In this document: positions 32,831 to 42,022 of the stretch, in pieces
Layout of the letters: the number at the start of each line of letters is the position of its first letter
Position numbering within the stretch: position 1 is the first letter of the stretch
Origin: UBA6522 sp965204155
GTDB lineage: Bacteria > Pseudomonadota > Gammaproteobacteria > Steroidobacterales > Rariloculaceae
Reading direction: 5' to 3'
DNA length: 64,000 nt
Assembly (NCBI GenBank): GCA_965204155.1
Contig: OZ241971.1
Span: forward strand, 4,650,001-4,714,000
Position numbers and translations under genes: made by a program
Notes under the pieces: model-generated
The model's database searches: none
What the model was told of the DNA's origin: nothing
The model's input: the letters and a program-made list of their open reading frames with translations, nothing else

Positions 32831-34610
32831 ACAATCCGTGGTTGCAAACAGCCTCGTCGAACAGGTTTCGGCGGCGGCGTTGCGAGCGATGGGCCGGGAT
32901 CACGCGATGCAGGTCGTTCTGCGGGGCAAGCGCCTGCGGGTCAGCGGCACGACGATCAGCCTGCCGGCGCCCGGAAACGAAGCGCCCGGGGAGCCCTACA
33001 GCCTGTTCCGAGGCCGCCTGGACGCGTTGGCACTTCGATCGGGTCATAGCGACGCCCGACTTCACGACTCCGGTACACCCGCCGGAAAAATGGCCGGCAA
33101 GCTCTTTTCCATGCTGGAGCAATGCCGAGTGGAGGCCGTGGGCAGCCGGCACATGGCAGGCGTTGCGGAGAACATTCGCGAGCTGCAGGACTGGCGGTTG
33201 CGCGACGCGGGCATTCACCGGCTCCCGGAGTCGCTGAGCGATAACCGCATCGAAGCCGTCGTACTGGTCGCCAGGCATCGCCTCGGCGCACCCTTGCCGC
33301 GCGCTGCGGCCGAGGCACTGGAACAGGGTGATCCGGACTGGATGGAGCCTCGTGTAGTGGGGCATCTGGAGGCACTTGCGTCAGTACGCCAAGACCAGGC
33401 GGCTTTTGCGGCTCGATCCACCCGGCTCATTGAAGCGCTGGAACTCTCCACAGGCGAACCGGAATTCAGGCGCGAAGAGTCCAGACGGCTCGAACCGGCG
33501 CGCGAAGACCGCTCCGCCAGGCGCATCCGTGCGGACGACGTGCCGCGGTGGGACCCCACCAGAGGCGATCTCGCGCTAAGGAAACGGCAGGTGAGCGAGA
33601 CATCTCCGCCGAAAGACGCTGCCGACGGCTCCGCGCCCTACCGGGTCCATACCAGCGAATTCGATGAAGTCGTCGACGCCGGCGAACTGTGCAATCCGGG
33701 CCGCCTGGCGCAGTTGCGGCAGCAACTGGACGCCAACATCCCGGGCGAACTGTACGCGGTCACCCGCCAGGCGCATCGGTTGCAGCGGTACCTGATGGCC
33801 CGCCAGACGCGCGAATGGCAGTTCGATCTCGAGGAGGGCCTGCTGGATGCCAGCCGTCTGACCCGGGTCATCGTGAATCCGCTGGAGTCGCTGGCCTACA
33901 AGCAGGAAACCGAAACCCGGTTCATCGACACCGCGGTCACCCTGTTGATCGACAACTCCGGGTCCATGCGCGGCGAACCCATCACCATGGCGGCGGTCTG
34001 CGCAGAAATCCTCGGCAAGACGCTGGAACGCTGCGGAGTCAAGTCCGAGATCCTCGGGTTTACCACCCGCAAGTGGCGCGGCGGCCGGGCCCGAAACGAC
34101 TGGTTGGCGGCGGGAAAACCCGAGCGGCCCGGGCGGCTCAATGAACTCCGGCACATCATCTACAAGCGTGCCGAGGTCCCGTGGCGCCGGGCCAGACAGA
34201 ACCTGGGCCTGATGCTGGGCCAGGACCTGCTGAAGGAGAATATCGACGGCGAGGCGCTGCTATGGGCCCATCAACGGCTCCTGGCGCGCCCCGAACCGCG
34301 CCGCATCCTCATGGTGGTTTCGGACGGTGCGCCGGTCGACGACGCCACCATGGCGGCCAACGGCAACGAGTACCTGGAACGTCACCTGCACGCGGTGATC
34401 GGCTGGATCGAGGCCTGTTCCCCCGTGCAGCTTCTGGCCATCGGGATCGGCCACGACGTCACCCGCTACTACAGCCGGGCCATCGAACTGCAACGCCCCG
34501 AGGACCTGGGCGGCACGATGATCAGCCGCTTGCTGGCCGTGCTGGAAGAGACCGAACGGTGTGCGCGGCACGGAAAGCGCGGACGCAGAGTCGCCGGTCG
34601 CCCGGGCTGA
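32823..34610 (+). CDS. cobT: CobT-type VWA-domain protein
   Basis: 595 residues; GTG start at 32823, eight bases inside cobS. The N-terminal domain (GTPAGKMAGKLFSMLEQCRVEAVGSRHM) and the C-terminal von Willebrand factor A domain with MIDAS metal site DNSGSMRGE (377 onward) and VSDGAPVDDAT are as in CobT. The middle linker (residues about 215-270) is of mixed charge and lacks the long acidic run of typical cobaltochelatase CobT. MoxR-type ATPase plus VWA pairs insert or activate metals in other systems (NorQD, CbbQO, CoxDE, BchID), so a dedicated role in activating the dioxygenase is plausible but unproven. Confidence 0.88.
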   Translation: MTEQSVVANSLVEQVSAAALRAMGRDHAMQVVLRGKRLRVSGTTISLPAPGNEAPGEPYSLFRGRLDALALRSGHSDARLHDSGTPAGKMAGKLFSMLEQCRVEAVGSRHMAGVAENIRELQDWRLRDAGIHRLPESLSDNRIEAVVLVARHRLGAPLPRAAAEALEQGDPDWMEPRVVGHLEALASVRQDQAAFAARSTRLIEALELSTGEPEFRREESRRLEPAREDRSARRIRADDVPRWDPTRGDLALRKRQVSETSPPKDAADGSAPYRVHTSEFDEVVDAGELCNPGRLAQLRQQLDANIPGELYAVTRQAHRLQRYLMARQTREWQFDLEEGLLDASRLTRVIVNPLESLAYKQETETRFIDTAVTLLIDNSGSMRGEPITMAAVCAEILGKTLERCGVKSEILGFTTRKWRGGRARNDWLAAGKPERPGRLNELRHIIYKRAEVPWRRARQNLGLMLGQDLLKENIDGEALLWAHQRLLARPEPRRILMVVSDGAPVDDATMAANGNEYLERHLHAVIGWIEACSPVQLLAIGIGHDVTRYYSRAIELQRPEDLGGTMISRLLAVLEETERCARHGKRGRRVAGRPG

Positions 34611-34656
34611 GCCTGTCGCCCGTCAGGCCGTAACCGGCTCCTCTTCCTGGCACCGG

Positions 34657-35718
34657 CTACGCCCGGGGCATCACACCGTGGTAGGCATCAAGAAGGAGTT
34701 GATGCACACCGTCGCGCGTCACCTCCCGGGGATTGTAGTAGGGTGCGCGGGTCGTCAGTTCGGCGACAGTCGCAAGGTCGCCAGTACTCAGGCCCAGGTC
34801 CTTCAGCGAGGCGGGCGCGCCGACCTTCAGTGAAAGCTCGCGCAGGGCGCGAGCAACTTGCGACGTTCCCAGTGCCGCCGTCAACCGCTGTTTCGCATCC
34901 GGCGCAGCCTCCAGGTTGTAGGCACAGGCATAGGGAAGAATGAGCGCGTGAGTGTCCGCGTGGGGCGTATTGAAGGTTCCTCCGACCACGTGGCACAGCT
35001 TGTGGTGCAGCGCCATGCCCACCGCGCCGAGCACGACAGCTGCCAGCCAGGCGCCGTACAGGGCCTTGCCATGGTTTTCTATATCGTCCGGCGCAGACAT
35101 CAGAAGGGGCAGCGCCTCGGCCAGCGCTCGGACGCCCTCCTCCGCCAGCAGCGACATGATCGGATTGGCGTTCTCTGCGTACATCGCCTCGACGGCGTGT
35201 GCGACGGCATTCATGCCGCTGGGCCCGGCCACGGCGGGAGGCAGCGTGACCGTCAGTTCCGGATCGTAGAGCGTGACCCTTGGCTGCACGGCGGGATCCC
35301 TTCCTGTGCGCTTCAGACCGCCTTCGGTGAGTCCCCAGATGGGCGTCATCTCCGAACCGGCATAGGTCGTGGGGACTGCCACAAGGGGCAATGCGATCTC
35401 CATGGCGATGGCCTTGCCGAGACCGGTGGCCGAACCACCCCCTATCGTCACGCAGCAGTCCGCCTGCAGTTCCCTAACCTTCGCCCTGCCTGCTTCCGCC
35501 ACCTCGACCGGAACATGCTGAACGACACCGTCAAAGATTCCGCAACAGCGGGTGCCCAGTTGGTCGGCCAATTCCCGACCCAGTCTTCGATGCGCCGGAT
35601 CTGCGATGAGCAGTACACGACGCGCTCCCAGACTTTCCAGTTCCTTGTCCAGCCGACGCCGGCTCCCTGCGCCGAACAGCACGCGCATGGGCGAGACGCT
35701 GAACACGAAATCAAGCAT
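34657..35718 (-). CDS. Maleylacetate reductase (iron-containing alcohol dehydrogenase family)
   Basis: 353 residues, the usual size. NAD(P)-binding region TIGGGSATGLGKAIA and VPTTYAGSEMTPIWGLTEGG are typical of maleylacetate reductases rather than general Fe-alcohol dehydrogenases; metal-site region AMALHHKLCHVVGGTFNTPHADTHALILPY. It would reduce maleylacetate to 3-oxoadipate, the step after the semialdehyde dehydrogenase. Encoded convergently with cobT, 46 bases apart, and last in the minus-strand series 45 bases after the PQQ dehydrogenase. Confidence 0.9.
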   Translation of the reverse strand: MLDFVFSVSPMRVLFGAGSRRRLDKELESLGARRVLLIADPAHRRLGRELADQLGTRCCGIFDGVVQHVPVEVAEAGRAKVRELQADCCVTIGGGSATGLGKAIAMEIALPLVAVPTTYAGSEMTPIWGLTEGGLKRTGRDPAVQPRVTLYDPELTVTLPPAVAGPSGMNAVAHAVEAMYAENANPIMSLLAEEGVRALAEALPLLMSAPDDIENHGKALYGAWLAAVVLGAVGMALHHKLCHVVGGTFNTPHADTHALILPYACAYNLEAAPDAKQRLTAALGTSQVARALRELSLKVGAPASLKDLGLSTGDLATVAELTTRAPYYNPREVTRDGVHQLLLDAYHGVMPRA

Positions 35719-35763
35719 GGCCGGTTTCCCGCACGATACTGACCGAGGTGCGCAACTCTGCGA

Positions 35764-37509
35764 TCAATCCGGCAGCGCGAAGACGAACAAATTGGTGTCG
35801 GTGCCGGCCTGCAGATCCTCGGAAACCAGCCGGTTGAGCCCCATCAGAGTCAGGGAACCGCCCGTACTGACGGCAACGTACTGCTTGCCGTCCACGGCAT
35901 AGGTCACCGGATAGCCTGTCACCTGCGCGCCGAGGTCCGTCTCCCAGAGCACCTCGCCCGTCATCTGGTCCAGCGCCCGGAACCAGCCGGCGGCATCGCC
36001 GGCAAAGACCAATCCGCCGTCCGTGACGATCAGCGAGGCGACACCGGCGGGTTGTTCGTAGGTCCAGGATGTCACGCCGGTTTCGGCGGAAATGGCGCGA
36101 ATCGTGCCGATGTTTTCCTCTCCGGGCGTGATTTCCCGGGCCGCGTCGATCGCGTAGAGTTCGTCCAGGCTGGGCTCTTCCGCCGTGGAACGAATGTTCA
36201 TGCACGTGTTCTGAAGCGGCATGTACATGGTGTTGGTAGCCGGGCTGTAGGCGCCGGCCGGCCAGTTCTTCCCGCCGTAGGTTGTCGGGCAAACGAAAAG
36301 CGTCTGCTCCGCACCCGTAAAGAGCATGTCCTGCGCCACGTGGACGGCGCCGGTCGCACCGTCGATATTCTCGACCACGGTTTGTGCCACCGTCGGCGTC
36401 GCCCAGAGAAACTCGCCCGTATCCCGGTCGAGCGTGTACACAATGCCGGTCTTCCCGGGGATACCGGTGACTACCTGGCGGACTTCTCCGGACTGCAGGT
36501 CCGGGTTGATCCAGGCTACCGCGTCGGGGTCCGGCGCCACCACGGTATCCACCAGCAACCGCTCGAACGGATGGTCCAGGTCCCAGTGGTCCACGAGGTG
36601 CTGGTAGTACCAGACGATCTCGCCGGTGATGGCATCCAGCGATAGCGTGGAATTGTGATAGAGGTACTGGTAATCGTTGCCGGCGAGCATGAATTTCGGC
36701 GCCGGCGAGGTGACCGATGTGCCGATGAACACGCGCTGCAGTTCCGGATCGTAGCTCGGCACCATCCACGTACCGACGTGCCAGCGCCCCTCGAAGGGAA
36801 CATCGCCCCACGAGTCGCCGCCGGGCTCGCCAGGGGCCGGAATGGTCCGGGTCCGCCACAGTTCCTCGCCGCTGGAGCCGTCGTGCGCCATGATGACGCA
36901 GGCGTCCGGCCCGCCCTCGGGTTCGCAGCCCCGTCCGGAAATGATCTTGCCGTCGCCGATGATCGGACCCGAGGTGTGCTGGGCGCCGGCCCGGTAATCC
37001 ATGATCAGGTGTTCCCAGACCAGTTCGCCCGTGGCCATGTCGAGTGCGAAGAGGTAGTCGTCCGCGCTGGTATTGATGATCTTGTTTTCGTAAATCGCCA
37101 GGTTCCGGTTGATGCCCGGCACGGGGAAGTACACGTTCAGATCCGTCGGCAGGGCACGGGCGTATTCCCAGATCGATTCGCCCGTGGCCGCATCCATGGC
37201 CTGAATGACGTCGCTGGGATTGGGGAAGTACAGGACCCCGTCGTATACCAGCGGCGTGCCTTCCTGCACGCCTGAATGCAGCGGCCGCGACCAGACCAGT
37301 TCCAGTTCGCCGGCATTGTCCGTATCGATCTGATCCAGCGGGCTGTGTCCCCATTGGCTCAGCGTCCGGCGCCACATGAGCCAGTCGGCGGGATCGGGGT
37401 CCTGCAGCATCGCGTCCGTGACCGGTGTTGTCGGACGGTCTTGCGCAAGCGCGGGCAGGATGGAGCAGACAAAGATCAGCAGCGCGGCTCCGCGCATCGG
37501 ATAACTCAT
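35764..37509 (-). CDS. PQQ-dependent dehydrogenase-like quinoprotein, exported
   Basis: 581 residues from the ATG at 37507-37509 (CGGAG upstream); an earlier start would add 34 non-signal residues. Sec signal (AALLIFVCSILPALAQ) then an eight-bladed quinoprotein propeller: NAGELELVWSRPLHSGVQEGTPLVYDG, IISGRGCEPEGGPDACVIMAHD, YLYHNSTLSLDAITGEIVWYYQ, HLVDHWDLDHP, TGIPGKTGIVYTLDRDTGEFLW, GGKNWPAGAYSP and CMNIRS. There is no C-terminal heme domain and no vicinal Cys-Cys pair. The substrate is probably an alcohol, possibly aromatic; electrons would go to a separate cytochrome. It starts 19 bases after a DUF6152 gene. Confidence 0.82.
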   Translation of the reverse strand: MSYPMRGAALLIFVCSILPALAQDRPTTPVTDAMLQDPDPADWLMWRRTLSQWGHSPLDQIDTDNAGELELVWSRPLHSGVQEGTPLVYDGVLYFPNPSDVIQAMDAATGESIWEYARALPTDLNVYFPVPGINRNLAIYENKIINTSADDYLFALDMATGELVWEHLIMDYRAGAQHTSGPIIGDGKIISGRGCEPEGGPDACVIMAHDGSSGEELWRTRTIPAPGEPGGDSWGDVPFEGRWHVGTWMVPSYDPELQRVFIGTSVTSPAPKFMLAGNDYQYLYHNSTLSLDAITGEIVWYYQHLVDHWDLDHPFERLLVDTVVAPDPDAVAWINPDLQSGEVRQVVTGIPGKTGIVYTLDRDTGEFLWATPTVAQTVVENIDGATGAVHVAQDMLFTGAEQTLFVCPTTYGGKNWPAGAYSPATNTMYMPLQNTCMNIRSTAEEPSLDELYAIDAAREITPGEENIGTIRAISAETGVTSWTYEQPAGVASLIVTDGGLVFAGDAAGWFRALDQMTGEVLWETDLGAQVTGYPVTYAVDGKQYVAVSTGGSLTLMGLNRLVSEDLQAGTDTNLFVFALPD

Positions 37510-37528
37510 GGAATTCTCCGCTGGAAAA

Positions 37529-37957
37529 TCAGGTTGGGCAGGGTTCTGTGCGTTTCGGATTGGCATTGCCGCCCAGCGGGTTCCAGGGCGGATAGAAATC
37601 GTACAACTCATTGCCCAGCAAAACGGTCTTTGCCTTCATCTCGAGCCGATTCATGTCCGGCACCCGGTGCCCCGTGGCGGTGATCACGTCACCCTCCTCC
37701 AGAACTTCGTGAAAGCACGAATAGCGCACCCGGCCGAATGCGGCGAGCCAGACGTCCCAGCGCTCGCCGTCGACTTCCACCAGGAGATGCGGATGGGGAA
37801 ATCCGAAGTACATGTCCAGCACCGTGCCGGTCACCGCATGTTCCTCTTCGGAATAGGACACAAATCCATGATGGGCGACGGCGGATCCCACAAACAATGC
37901 CGCGACCGATCCTGCAGCCAGCACCCTCAAGAAACTCAATTCCGTCTTCCGGTACAT
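37529..37957 (-). CDS. DUF6152 family periplasmic protein
   Basis: 142 residues. Signal peptide ends VGSAVA followed by His29-His30-Gly-Phe, so the mature N-terminus is predicted to be histidine. The conserved second site reads FPHPH, with His57 27 residues after His30. It has a C-terminal tail with NPLGGNANPKRTEPCPT. Placed between an esterase (12 bases upstream) and the PQQ dehydrogenase (19 bases downstream), it is a candidate accessory or cofactor protein of the latter. AGGAG precedes the ATG. Confidence 0.78.
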   Translation of the reverse strand: MYRKTELSFLRVLAAGSVAALFVGSAVAHHGFVSYSEEEHAVTGTVLDMYFGFPHPHLLVEVDGERWDVWLAAFGRVRYSCFHEVLEEGDVITATGHRVPDMNRLEMKAKTVLLGNELYDFYPPWNPLGGNANPKRTEPCPT

Positions 37958-37969
37958 CTTTGCGGTCTC

Positions 37970-38974
37970 CTATTGTGTCGACTGACTCGCAGACTGCGGT
38001 ATCTGCTCGCGTATGAACTCCAGCACGAAGTTGCTTACGGACTCGTCCTCTGTATTGAAACTGGCCACCGCAGAGTAGCCGTCGTGGTTGTTCAACTGTT
38101 CGAATCGGGGACACTCCCCGTACTTCCCGCACATGGCATCGTACATCTGCCTGGCCGAATCCTTTCTTTGCGGCGGGTCAAATTCTCCACTAAATAGCAA
38201 CACCGGGACCCTTGGTTCGTCCGGATCGAAGGTGCGCAACAGTTCGAAGGGCGAGTCACGGTCCTGCTCATTGGCGTAATACTGCCTCAGGACATCTTCC
38301 GTCCCGGTCTCAAGCCAGGGCGAGATCAGCACAGCTCCAAGCAGTCCGGTCCTTGAGCGTATCATCTGGGAGAGGCGATGGAACAGGTATGAAGTCAGGT
38401 GGCGGCCGCTGCCGGAGACGGAGATCATGAACATTTGCTCGGGATCGCCGCCGTAGGACTCGGCGTTCTCCGTTCTAAGCCAGCCCAGAATCTCGCGCAT
38501 GTCCTCCGAGCCCTGCGGCCAGACAATATCGGGGACCAGACGATAGTTGGCATTGACCGCGACGAACCCGTGGCGGGCGAAAAATGTCGCCACGTTGCCG
38601 AACAAGTACTCCTCCGCGCCCGGCGCCGACTTGTCGCCGTCGTTCAGGTTTCCGCCGTGAACGAACACCACCACGGGCAGCAGTTCGTCACCCCGCTCCT
38701 CGGGCAGGTAGAGATCCATGGTCTGGGCCGGAAAGATCCCGTAGCGAACGTCGCGCACGATCTCGATGCCGCTGCGGTCGGCCTGCGCGTGCAGGTCCCG
38801 GTAGAGGTCGTGGACGACGGCCGGCCAGTCCACGCTATCCGAACCGGCGGCCGCGCGCAGGCCCTCGTGAACGTCACTGACTGTCTGACCCGCTGCAGGC
38901 GATGCGAACGCACAGGCGGCAACAGTCGCCGCAAAGCCTGTCGATACCGCCCGAAGATGACTGGAATCGCGCAA
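37970..38974 (-). CDS. Exported alpha/beta hydrolase (carboxylesterase/lipase-like)
   Basis: 334 residues. Start is a TTG at 38972-38974 directly after the TGA of the upstream gene, with GGAG six bases before it; signal peptide ends ASPAAGQ. The oxyanion region is VVVFVHGGNLNDGD and the nucleophile region is ISVSGSGRHLTS, in the position of the usual GxSAGG but with Ser in place of the first Gly. Acid and His appear as SGEFDPP and LNNHDGYS. Resembles the BD-FAE/arylesterase group acting on short-chain or aromatic esters. Translation is coupled to the DUF6152 fusion gene. Confidence 0.8.
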   Translation of the reverse strand: MRDSSHLRAVSTGFAATVAACAFASPAAGQTVSDVHEGLRAAAGSDSVDWPAVVHDLYRDLHAQADRSGIEIVRDVRYGIFPAQTMDLYLPEERGDELLPVVVFVHGGNLNDGDKSAPGAEEYLFGNVATFFARHGFVAVNANYRLVPDIVWPQGSEDMREILGWLRTENAESYGGDPEQMFMISVSGSGRHLTSYLFHRLSQMIRSRTGLLGAVLISPWLETGTEDVLRQYYANEQDRDSPFELLRTFDPDEPRVPVLLFSGEFDPPQRKDSARQMYDAMCGKYGECPRFEQLNNHDGYSAVASFNTEDESVSNFVLEFIREQIPQSASQSTQ

Positions 38975-40090
38975 TCAATTCTCCCAGAGCGCTTCCATCA
39001 GGCCCTGCTGCTGCAAGTCCCGATAATAGCCGCGGGGATCGCATCCGGGGTCCAGCACGAATTGCAGATCGTCGTTGCGGGCAGAGCCTCGAACACGTAC
39101 CAGCGGTTCGGTGTAGTAGGGATCGTGGATGGTCATCTTCCGTTCCATGCTCAGCCGATCCCCGCTGATGGTATAGGTCTCGACGACCCGCGTGCCTTCG
39201 CCCGACATGGGCAGTCCGGACCCGTCCAACCAGCCGGCCTCGAGATGAGTTGTCTCGATGACAAGCACGTCGCCGTCCCAGCGGCCGGTCGAAAATCCCA
39301 TGGGACTGGGCGCGGAACCGGGCGGCGGCGCCGTGCGTCCATCCATCCATATCCGGCGGGGCCGATTAGCCTGTGTAATCAGGTAATAGGCGCCGACATC
39401 GAGGATTTCCATGTTGGTCGGCGAACCGAAGAGTCTCGGCAGCCCGCCCGAACGGCAACTCTTGCTGGGGTCGAGCCAGTTTTCGTTGGCCTCACGCGCG
39501 GCCCTGCCCTCCGGGGTGAACGGCGTCGGCTTGGGCTCGAGGTCGTCCACCGTCAACCTGAATCGGTAGGTATTGTCCCAGAGTCCGGTAATGTCCACTG
39601 GATACGAATTTGAAACGACACCGTATGACCGGTTCGGATCGGCGTTGATCTCGCTCGTGGTATAGGCGTCGGCAACTTCCCCGCCGCGCGGATCGAATCG
39701 CGTGCCGTCGGCAAGTACAACCGAATCCATCGAGAGTTTCTTCACGCCGTTGCGGCCCAGAGCACCCGACGCTTCGATCCGGTCACCGACCTCGATGGTT
39801 TCCGCGGTCCACCCCATGCGCACCATGGTCCTGACGTTGTGGGTCTGCAGCTCCCATTCTTCGCTGGAACCGTCGACCTGCTCCGCGCGAATGCGATAGC
39901 GTACGTGAGGATTGACGAACTGCACGTCCACGATTTCGCCCCGAAGCGTGCCATGCATGTCGGCATCGAATTCGGCCGCGAACGAATGATGGGCGCAGAC
40001 CGGACCTGCGGCCGCCATGCCAACCAGCGCCAGTACCGCAGCACAGAAGCTGGTCCCATTGCTTCGGGAAACCGTGATCGAGTCGTCCAT
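38975..40090 (-). CDS. DUF6152 plus partner-domain fusion protein, exported
   Basis: 371 residues. After the signal (AAAGPVCA) the mature part begins His34-His35-Ser-Phe; His62 lies in VNPH. DUF6152 covers about 34-125 (VEVGDRIEASGALGRNG-type barrel). The partner domain follows: VDITGLWDNTYRF, RRIWMDGRTAPPPGS, MGFSTGRWDGDVLVIETTHLEAGW and IHDPYYTEPLV. The pair encoded separately at 24,071 and 23,329 is thus joined here in one chain. Its stop abuts the TTG start of the esterase gene. Function unknown. Confidence 0.78.
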   Translation of the reverse strand: MDDSITVSRSNGTSFCAAVLALVGMAAAGPVCAHHSFAAEFDADMHGTLRGEIVDVQFVNPHVRYRIRAEQVDGSSEEWELQTHNVRTMVRMGWTAETIEVGDRIEASGALGRNGVKKLSMDSVVLADGTRFDPRGGEVADAYTTSEINADPNRSYGVVSNSYPVDITGLWDNTYRFRLTVDDLEPKPTPFTPEGRAAREANENWLDPSKSCRSGGLPRLFGSPTNMEILDVGAYYLITQANRPRRIWMDGRTAPPPGSAPSPMGFSTGRWDGDVLVIETTHLEAGWLDGSGLPMSGEGTRVVETYTISGDRLSMERKMTIHDPYYTEPLVRVRGSARNDDLQFVLDPGCDPRGYYRDLQQQGLMEALWEN

Positions 40091-40231
40091 AACAGCTTAT
40101 TCCATGACTTCAATGGGCAAACCGTTTTCGTTAACCGCAAGAATATCAGAACGGCGACTTCCAGCCGGAACCAACGAAAGCCCGCGCTCCGGCACCGTCC
40201 TGCAGCGATCACCGGCGAGATCCCCGGGACG

Positions 40232-42022
40232 CTACCTGCCGTGACAGTTCCCGCAGGTCTGACTCTGCGCCAGGAGGCTCTGCCGGTCGTTCAGCGCCGC
40301 GAAAGGCACCTGCGCCGAATGGCAAAGCACGCAGTCGTAGCCCCTCTCCAGGGCGAGTTCATGGGATATCCCGAAGTGCCAGTAGCCGTCGCGCTCCAAT
40401 CCCAGTAATGCCTCGAGATTTTCGACCGTCAGTGCCGGTTCCCGGGCGGCGGCATCAGGTACCGACGAGGGCTGCGGATGCAGCGTGACAGGCTCCCGTG
40501 ACTCGTCTGCCGACACGGCTCGTGCGATGGTACGGCCCGCAATGCGTCCCGTGATCAGGGCCGGACCCAGAAACATGCCGTCCATGCCGTGGTTACCGTT
40601 GATCCCGACGCTGCCGGTGAGTTCACCCACCGCGTACAGTCCGGGTACGACATCGCCCGCTTCGTTCAACGCCCTTGCCTGCATGTCAATGGCGACGCCG
40701 CCCATGCTCTTGCGGGGCATCGGGAAGAACTGAATGGCGTAGAATGGCGCCTGCTCGATCTTCGGTGGCGCGTCGTCCGGGTGGGCAAAACGACCGAAGT
40801 CCTCGTCTGTCCCGGCATCGATCAGTTCATTGAAGCGCTTCACGCTGGACATCAGCGATTCCAGCGACAGTCCCGTCATCGAGGCCAACTGCTCCAGCGA
40901 CTCCGCCCTGATCGTCGCCTCGGGATGGTCGAGGACGATATGGCCTTCGACGGGATTGTTGATCCACTCGCGCCCCCGCATGGAGAACGAATCCCTCGAC
41001 GATTCATCGAAAATCGCCCAGTAGGTCGTCGGCTCCTGGTCGAGAACGTCCGCCAGGATGGTCTTGTCGTAGCCCGTTTCGTTGGTGAAACGCCGACCCT
41101 GAGAATTGACCCAGAGCGCTGCATTGTTTCCCGCGGTAATGGCGAGCGTTCTCTCCGGATCCCGGGGGTCCACCATACCGTTGGTATAGATGTAGTGGCG
41201 GTTCATCCAGGTGAGGCCTGCGCCGGCTTCCTCGGCCAGATCGTGGCCGGTTCCCGTGGCGTGAATCGAAGCGCCCAGGAGCAGCCGGTCGGGCTTCGGC
41301 AGATCCGTCCGCCAGTACTCCAGTACCCGTTCCAGGTTGCCTTCGAATCCGCCGGTGGCCAACACCACGTGCGGTGCGAGCAGGGTGCGTTCGACCCCGG
41401 TGCGCAGGTTCCGTGTGGTCACGCCGGCCACTCGGCCGTCCTCGACGACCAGCGATTGCACCTCTTCGTTCCACTCGAAGGCAACGCCCGGAAGCGTCAG
41501 CGCCTCGCGGAACAGCGCAAGAACCACATCGAGGGCTCCGTTGGCAGTAAAGTGGAATCGCGGCACGCTGTTCTCGTGGCCGGCCTGGACGCGCACGAAA
41601 TGAACGCCCATTTCGGCCATCCAGTCGTAGATCATCTCCCGGGAATTCTCGGCGTAGTAGCGTGTCCACCCGGCATTGCCGTCTTCGGTCCACTCCATCC
41701 AGTCCGCGTACGCCTTCTCGGGCGAGTCCTCGAAACCCGCCTCGCGCTGGATGGGCGTGTCGACGATGGCGAAACCACCGGCCATGACCGCGTGTCCGCC
41801 CATCACCGAGTTCATGTCGAGCAAGACGACGTCGACGCCTTCGCGCCCCATTTCCACTGCCGCGGAGAGGCCCGAGAGACCGGCGCCCACCACGATCGCG
41901 TCAGCGTACCGGGACGGGGCCTGTGGCGCCGGCGCCTGTTCGGTGCAGGCGACCAGCGACGCGGCAAGCGCCCCGCCGACCCATGCGTTGAAGATCCCCG
42001 TTCGAATGCGCCGACTCGCCAT
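40232..42022 (-). CDS. FAD-binding flavocytochrome c-type lipoprotein with C-terminal diheme region
   Basis: 596 residues; ATG at 40-42,022 boundary (42020-42022) overlaps the stop of the FMN gene (TGATG). Lipobox LVAC at Cys26 predicts a lipid-anchored periplasmic protein. FAD site ADAIVVGAGLSGLSAAVEM; the fumarate reductase/urocanate reductase-type core contains VLATGGFEGNL, NSQGRRFTNETGYD and GLYAVGELTGSVGINGNHGMDG. Two heme motifs lie at the very end: CVLCH (564-568) and CGNCH (590-594). Soluble flavocytochromes usually carry heme domains at the N-terminus, so the C-terminal placement is unusual. Substrate unknown; reduction of an unsaturated acid or dehydrogenation of a ketone are both possible. 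Confidence 0.83.
   Translation of the reverse strand: MASRRIRTGIFNAWVGGALAASLVACTEQAPAPQAPSRYADAIVVGAGLSGLSAAVEMGREGVDVVLLDMNSVMGGHAVMAGGFAIVDTPIQREAGFEDSPEKAYADWMEWTEDGNAGWTRYYAENSREMIYDWMAEMGVHFVRVQAGHENSVPRFHFTANGALDVVLALFREALTLPGVAFEWNEEVQSLVVEDGRVAGVTTRNLRTGVERTLLAPHVVLATGGFEGNLERVLEYWRTDLPKPDRLLLGASIHATGTGHDLAEEAGAGLTWMNRHYIYTNGMVDPRDPERTLAITAGNNAALWVNSQGRRFTNETGYDKTILADVLDQEPTTYWAIFDESSRDSFSMRGREWINNPVEGHIVLDHPEATIRAESLEQLASMTGLSLESLMSSVKRFNELIDAGTDEDFGRFAHPDDAPPKIEQAPFYAIQFFPMPRKSMGGVAIDMQARALNEAGDVVPGLYAVGELTGSVGINGNHGMDGMFLGPALITGRIAGRTIARAVSADESREPVTLHPQPSSVPDAAAREPALTVENLEALLGLERDGYWHFGISHELALERGYDCVLCHSAQVPFAALNDRQSLLAQSQTCGNCHGR

Noticed and set aside
31826..34610. CobS/CobT as part of a cobalamin biosynthesis cluster
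   Set aside because: No cobN or other cob gene lies in the window and both genes are translationally fused to the aromatic operon.
34611..34656. Intrinsic terminator between cobT and maleylacetate reductase
   Set aside because: Only a five-pair hairpin (GCCTG/CAGGC) without a T-run was seen; too weak to call.
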